A stretch of DNA of 39,000 bases from Synechococcus sp. CS-1328 (GTDB lineage Bacteria; Cyanobacteriota; Cyanobacteriia; PCC-6307; Cyanobiaceae): contig NZ_JAHLYT010000002.1 of assembly GCF_025128095.1 (NCBI RefSeq), positions 1 to 39,000 of the forward strand. Reading direction: 5' to 3'. The notes under the pieces are model-generated. The model had not been told where the DNA came from. It made no database searches and saw only the letters and a program-made list of their open reading frames with translations. Made by a program: the position numbers and the translations under genes. Position 1 is the stretch's first letter; each line of letters starts with the position of its first letter. Below, in pieces: positions 35,232 to 39,000 of this stretch.

Positions 35232-36461
35232 GTGTCCGACGTGAGCTCCGATCCCATCGCACCTGGCGCCTCGTCGGCCACGGGATCCATCGATCGCAGC
35301 ATCGTGATTGTGGGCGGCGGCTTCGGTGGCCTCTACACCGCCCTGGCCCTGGCCCAGCACCGCGATCACCCGCCGATCCTGCTGATCGAGCCGAACGAAC
35401 GCTTCGTCTTCCAGCCCCTGCTGTACGAACTGCTCAGTGAAGAGATGCGCAGCTGGGAGATCGCCCCCCGCTACGACACCCTGCTGGCCAGCCGCGGCAT
35501 CGCCTGGCTGCAGGACCGGGTGGACCAGGTCGACACCGATCAGCGCACGCTCAAAACCCGCAGCGGCCATGAACTCCGCTATGGCCGCCTGGTGATCGCC
35601 AGCGGCGGCCAGCCCGCCACCTTCAACGTGCCGGGCGCCCTCGAGCACGCCCTCTTCTTCCGCACGCTCCAAGACGTGGAGCAGCTCCAGAGGCTGGTGC
35701 GGCAGTTGCGGCAGCAGGCGCTGCCGTTGCAACGCCTGGCGATCGTGGGGGCTGGCCCCAGCGGTGTGGAGCTGGCCTGCAAGCTGGCCGACCTGCTCGG
35801 CGGCAGCACGCTGATCGAGCTGATCGAACAGGGGGAGGATCTGCTGCCCCAGGCCCGCTCCTTCAACCGCGAACAGGCGCGGCTGGCCCTGCAACGCCGC
35901 GATGTGCGCCTGCGCTGCCACACCCGGGTACGGGCCATTCATCCCGGTGGCCTGGATCTCCTCCTGCCGGAGCCGGGCAACGAGGCCGGTCGGCAGGAAC
36001 GTCTGCCGGCGGAGGCGGTGATCTGGACCGCCGGCTTCCAGGCCCGCCCACCGGCCCTCAACCCACCGATGCGGGGCGACCGCAACGGCCGCCTGCCCGG
36101 CCAGCCGGACCTGCGGCTGACCGGGCATACCGATGTCTTTGTGATCGGCGATGGCGCCCATGTGGCGGACGAGGACGGCGAGCCGTTCCCCGCCAATGCC
36201 CAGGTGGCTTTTCAGCAGGCCCCCTGCCTTGCCGCCAACCTGCTGCACTCCCTGGCCGGCGAACCGCTGGACCCCTTCCACTGGAACGACCTGGGCGAGA
36301 TGATCAGCCTCGGGCTCGGCGAAGCCAGCCTCACCGGTGGTGGTTTCACCTTGGCGGGCGCCGCGGCCTTCCAGTTGCGGCGCCTGGCCTACCTGACCCG
36401 TCTGCCCGGCCTGCCCCTGCAGCTCAAGGTGGCGGCCGGCTGGCTCACCGATGGACGCTGA
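35232..36461 (+). CDS. type II NAD(P)H dehydrogenase (NDH-2)
   Basis: A single-subunit, non-proton-pumping flavoprotein that oxidises NAD(P)H and reduces quinone. The 409-residue protein shows two Rossmann motifs: SIVIVGGGFGGLYTALALAQ at residues 23-42 for FAD and LAIVGAGPSGVELACKLADL in the middle for NAD(P)H. It also has FQPLLYELLS, EAVIWTAGFQARP and the second FAD contact DVFVIGDGAHVADED with NAQVAFQQAP. The C-terminal part lacks long hydrophobic helices, so membrane binding would be peripheral. The start is GTG 35232, followed by a variable ~20-residue leader; ATG codons are absent nearby. It overlaps the HAD gene by 11 bases. Confidence 0.93.
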   Translation: MSDVSSDPIAPGASSATGSIDRSIVIVGGGFGGLYTALALAQHRDHPPILLIEPNERFVFQPLLYELLSEEMRSWEIAPRYDTLLASRGIAWLQDRVDQVDTDQRTLKTRSGHELRYGRLVIASGGQPATFNVPGALEHALFFRTLQDVEQLQRLVRQLRQQALPLQRLAIVGAGPSGVELACKLADLLGGSTLIELIEQGEDLLPQARSFNREQARLALQRRDVRLRCHTRVRAIHPGGLDLLLPEPGNEAGRQERLPAEAVIWTAGFQARPPALNPPMRGDRNGRLPGQPDLRLTGHTDVFVIGDGAHVADEDGEPFPANAQVAFQQAPCLAANLLHSLAGEPLDPFHWNDLGEMISLGLGEASLTGGGFTLAGAAAFQLRRLAYLTRLPGLPLQLKVAAGWLTDGR

Positions 36462-37125
36462 GTTGCAGGCTGAATGGCAGGCTGCGGCAGCCTGGCCCCG
36501 GCCGCGGGCCCTGCTGCTCGATGCGATGGGCACCCTGATCACCCTGCGCCAGTCGGTGGGGCACACCTACGCCGCCGTGGCCGCCGACCACGGGCTCACG
36601 GTGGAGGCCGCCGCCATCGACCGGGTCTTCGGCGCGATCTACCGCCAGGCACCACCTCTGGCCTTTCCGGGGCTGGACGGCGCCGAGCTGCTGGCTGCTG
36701 AACGGCAGTGGTGGGGGGAGCGGATCTCAACGGCCCTGCAGCAGGCGGGCGGCGTGGTGGCATCACCAGAGCTGCAGCACGCCCTGTTCGAGCGTTTCGC
36801 CGATCCAGCCCTCTGGACGGTCTACGCCGAGGTGCCGGACTGTCTGGCCCGCTGGCACAACCTGGGGATCCGCCTGGCCGTGGTCAGCAATTTCGACCAG
36901 CGCCTCCAGGGCCTGCTGGAGGGCCTGGGCCTGGCCAGCTGGCTGGAGGTGGTTGTGGTCTCCAGCAGGGCCTGGGCCGCCAAACCCTCACCGCTGCCAT
37001 TCCGGCAGGCGCTCCATCAACTGCAGCTGGAGCCCGAGCAGGCCTGGCACGTGGGGGACAGCCCGGAGGATGAACAGGGAGCCGCCGCTGCCGGAGTGCG
37101 CTGCCTGCGCCTGGATCGGTCTTGA
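36451..37125 (+). CDS. HAD-superfamily hydrolase
   Basis: A 224-residue haloacid dehalogenase-like hydrolase. Motif I is LLLDAMGTLITL with nucleophile D24; the second position is Met instead of the usual Asp (DxD), which is seen in the HDHD3-like subgroup. Motif II is LAVVSNFD, motif III the lysine of AAKPSPLPF, motif IV HVGDSPEDE with the acidic pair. An alpha-helical cap lies between motifs I and II (AAVAADHGLTVEAAAIDRVF). Substrate unknown; small phosphorylated metabolites are typical. It overlaps the NDH-2 gene upstream and its stop overlaps the TTG start of hflX, so the three are likely one operon. Confidence 0.9.
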   Translation: MDAELQAEWQAAAAWPRPRALLLDAMGTLITLRQSVGHTYAAVAADHGLTVEAAAIDRVFGAIYRQAPPLAFPGLDGAELLAAERQWWGERISTALQQAGGVVASPELQHALFERFADPALWTVYAEVPDCLARWHNLGIRLAVVSNFDQRLQGLLEGLGLASWLEVVVVSSRAWAAKPSPLPFRQALHQLQLEPEQAWHVGDSPEDEQGAAAAGVRCLRLDRS

Positions 37126-38804
37126 AACAGGGTGTTCTGGCCGGACGCACCGAAGGGCTGCGCCCCGCCCAGCGGCGGCAGCTGGAGCGCCTCTGTCATC
37201 GCCGCCATCGCCCAGACGAAACGGCCGACACGCTGGGGCTGCAGCGCCTGGCGGGGCTCAGCCACGAGCTCGAAACCCCGCTGACGCTGCTGGTGGACGG
37301 CCGCGGCCTCGGCCGGCTGCTCTGGGTGGGACCGCTGGAGACCTCCGGCCGTCTGCTGGAGCGGCTGCCGGGATCGAGCCGGCGCCTGGGGGAAGACTGG
37401 CGTCTGCTCACCTGCTGCGGCCGCAGCCGCAAGCTCGAACCCGGAACCCAGGAAGGGATCGTGGGGCTGGATCTGGCACCGCGGTTGTGGCTGCGCTTCA
37501 CAGACCAACCCGCTGCCGGAGGACACTGGCCGGCCGGCCTGTTCGTGCCCAGCGGCGAAGGGCAGCCCTGGCAGGGCCTGGAGGAGGGGGATCTGGGCGA
37601 GCTGTGCGGCCGCGATCCCGCCGGCCTGCCCTTCGCCTCCACCGCCCCGCCCTTCACTGCCCCTGCCTCCATGGCGCCGGGCGATCGGCCTTCAGCCAGG
37701 GGAGCGCCAGCCGCTGGTCAAGAGCGGGTTCTGCTGCTGGTCCTGACCCCAAGTGACCAGCACCAGGCCGGCCGGGAGATCGCCGAGCTGGAGGGGCTGG
37801 TCCGCAGCGCCGGGGCCGAACCGGTGGGACTGGTGACCCAGCGCCGCCGGCAGGAGTCCCCCCAGAGCCTCTGGGGCGAGGGCAAACTCAGCGAAGCCGC
37901 CCTGGAAGCCCGGCGACTCGGCGCCACCCTGGTGGTGACCGATCGGGAACTCAGCCCGGTGCAGGGCCGCAACCTGGAGCGGTTGCTGGATCTGCCGGTG
38001 AGCGACCGGAGCGAGCTGATCCTCGACATTTTTGCCCAGCGGGCGGCCAGCGCCGCCGGTCGCTTGCAGGTCGAGCTGGCCCAGCTGCGCTATCGCCTGC
38101 CGCGGCTCACCGGCCGGGGCCAGAGCCTCTCGCGCCAGGGGGGCGGCATCGGCACCCGAGGCCCGGGCGAAACCCAGCTGGAGAAAGACCGGCGCGCCAT
38201 CGCCCGCCGCATCGACCACCTCCAGGCCAAGCTGAAGCAGCTGAGCGCCCACCGGGCCCGCCTGCGGCAGCAGCGCCATGGCCTCCGCCGGATCGCCCTT
38301 GTCGGCTACACCAACGCCGGCAAAAGCTCCCTGCTCAATGCCCTCACCCGCCGCCAAGGCGATCAGGCGGTAGTGGCAGAGAACAAACTGTTCGCCACGC
38401 TCGATCCGACCACCCGCCGCATCGACCTGATTGCCGCCAGTGGCCCTCCCGTGGCGCTGCTGGTCACTGACACGGTGGGCTTCATCCGCGATCTGCCGCC
38501 GCCGCTGATCGAAGCCTTCCGCTCCACCCTCGAGGAAACCCTCGAAGCCGACGGCCTGCTGCTGGTGGTGGACCTCAGCGATCCGGGCTGGCCCGAACAG
38601 ATCACCACGGTGAACGCCATTCTCGATTCCCTCGGCAGCAGCGTTCCGCGGCGACTCGTGGCCAACCAGATCGATCGCTGCCCGGCAGGGGAGCTGGAGC
38701 GGGCCCTGGCCCTGGCGGCCGATGTGGTGTTCATTTCAGCAACGGAGGGGCTGGGGTTGCAGCATCTGCGCGACTTGCTGCATGATTGGCCGCAATTCAC
38801 ATAG
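37122..38804 (+). CDS. hflX: ribosome-splitting GTPase HflX with N-terminal extension
   Basis: HflX binds 50S subunits and splits stalled ribosomes. Residues about 200-560 are the standard protein: N-terminal domain (LEGLVRSAGAEPVGLVTQRR), linker signature GIGTRGPGETQLE, G1 GYTNAGKSS (395-403), G3 DTVGF, G4 NQID (Gln in place of the usual Lys), and the final TEGLGLQHLRDLL. The first ~200 residues have no counterpart in E. coli HflX (426 aa); they look like a diverged copy of the N-terminal domain (TADTLGLQRLAGLSHELETP and then LTLLVDGRGLGRLLWVG) followed by a linker. TTG 37122 overlaps the HAD stop. Confidence 0.93.
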   Translation: MKQGVLAGRTEGLRPAQRRQLERLCHRRHRPDETADTLGLQRLAGLSHELETPLTLLVDGRGLGRLLWVGPLETSGRLLERLPGSSRRLGEDWRLLTCCGRSRKLEPGTQEGIVGLDLAPRLWLRFTDQPAAGGHWPAGLFVPSGEGQPWQGLEEGDLGELCGRDPAGLPFASTAPPFTAPASMAPGDRPSARGAPAAGQERVLLLVLTPSDQHQAGREIAELEGLVRSAGAEPVGLVTQRRRQESPQSLWGEGKLSEAALEARRLGATLVVTDRELSPVQGRNLERLLDLPVSDRSELILDIFAQRAASAAGRLQVELAQLRYRLPRLTGRGQSLSRQGGGIGTRGPGETQLEKDRRAIARRIDHLQAKLKQLSAHRARLRQQRHGLRRIALVGYTNAGKSSLLNALTRRQGDQAVVAENKLFATLDPTTRRIDLIAASGPPVALLVTDTVGFIRDLPPPLIEAFRSTLEETLEADGLLLVVDLSDPGWPEQITTVNAILDSLGSSVPRRLVANQIDRCPAGELERALALAADVVFISATEGLGLQHLRDLLHDWPQFT

Positions 38805-38815
38805 AGATTGCGTCC

Positions 38816-39000
38816 ATGGACGACCTGCTCCAGGCCGCCCTCCAGCCTCAGGCCCTGATCACCCTGCTGGTGCTGGCGCTGGCGATCGTGCTGTTCATCA
38901 GCGGTTGGCTTGCCCCGGAAGTCACGGGTCTTCTGGTCGCCGGTCTGCTGATGGCCACTGGAGTGCTCAAGCCCGCCGAAGCCCTTGAGGGCTTCGGCAG
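38816..39000 (+). CDS. SLC13-like permease, N-terminal part (runs off the window)
   Basis: Starts at ATG 38816, 11 bases after hflX and probably cotranscribed. Only about 61 residues are visible: MDDLLQAALQPQALITLLVL and then ALAIVLFISGWLAPEVTGLL, VAGLLMATGVLKPAEALEGF. This is a hydrophobic start with two helices and the LEGF element typical of DASS/SLC13 family permeases, whose cyanobacterial members often carry TrkA-C domains and move sulfate or dicarboxylates. The rest lies outside the window, so substrate and domain content are open. Confidence 0.7.
   Translation, partial: MDDLLQAALQPQALITLLVLALAIVLFISGWLAPEVTGLLVAGLLMATGVLKPAEALEGFG

Overview
The window comes from a high-GC unicellular cyanobacterium, most likely of the Synechococcus/Cyanobium group. 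The clearest signs are a phycobilisome rod-core linker (cpcG), a CpcS-type bilin lyase, ferredoxin-thioredoxin reductase, a SufR/SufBCDS locus of cyanobacterial type and a cyanobacterial RarA fusion protein. There is no rRNA, no recognisable tRNA, no CRISPR array and no insertion sequence. Genes are densely packed, many start codons are GTG and several neighbours overlap by 1-31 bases.

Region 1 (1-8.6 kb), iron-sulfur assembly. After a truncated gene, a small ORF and a methyltransferase, the minus-strand operon ftrC-sufB-sufC-sufD-sufS reads leftward from about 6.66 kb. The repressor gene sufR reads rightward from 6.86 kb. Between them lies a perfect 30-bp palindrome, the best candidate for a shared SufR operator. 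sufR is translationally coupled to an unknown gene, followed by cpcS.

Region 2 (8.6-17.3 kb), mixed cyanobacterial genes on the plus strand. It holds cpcG with a strong terminator, a DUF4912 protein, a small membrane protein, a two-HKD phospholipase D-like lipoprotein, a small repeat-containing protein, a flavin monooxygenase, three small secreted Cys-containing proteins and phosphoglucomutase.

Region 3 (17.3-29 kb), transport. A SulP permease (plus strand) is followed by two consecutive minus-strand RND efflux units. Each unit runs adaptor lipoprotein, RND pump, small membrane protein. The two small proteins look like paralogues of one another, and both pumps carry extra hydrophobic segments in the middle of the chain. 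This is the most interesting part of the window. No TolC-like outer-membrane channel is present.

Region 4 (29-39 kb), housekeeping and sulfur or cofactor genes. It holds rarA with a long C-terminal extension, a secreted DUF1400 protein with its own terminator, a 439-base non-coding stretch, a phosphopantetheinyl transferase, peroxiredoxin bcp/prxQ, pantothenate kinase coaX, PAPS reductase cysH, a type II NAD(P)H dehydrogenase, a HAD hydrolase, hflX with a long N-terminal extension and the start of an SLC13-like permease. Sulfur recurs in the window (Suf system, CysH and possibly the two anion permeases), but only the suf genes form an operon.

Short tandem duplications of 14-17 bp recur at five places, mostly at or just after stop codons.
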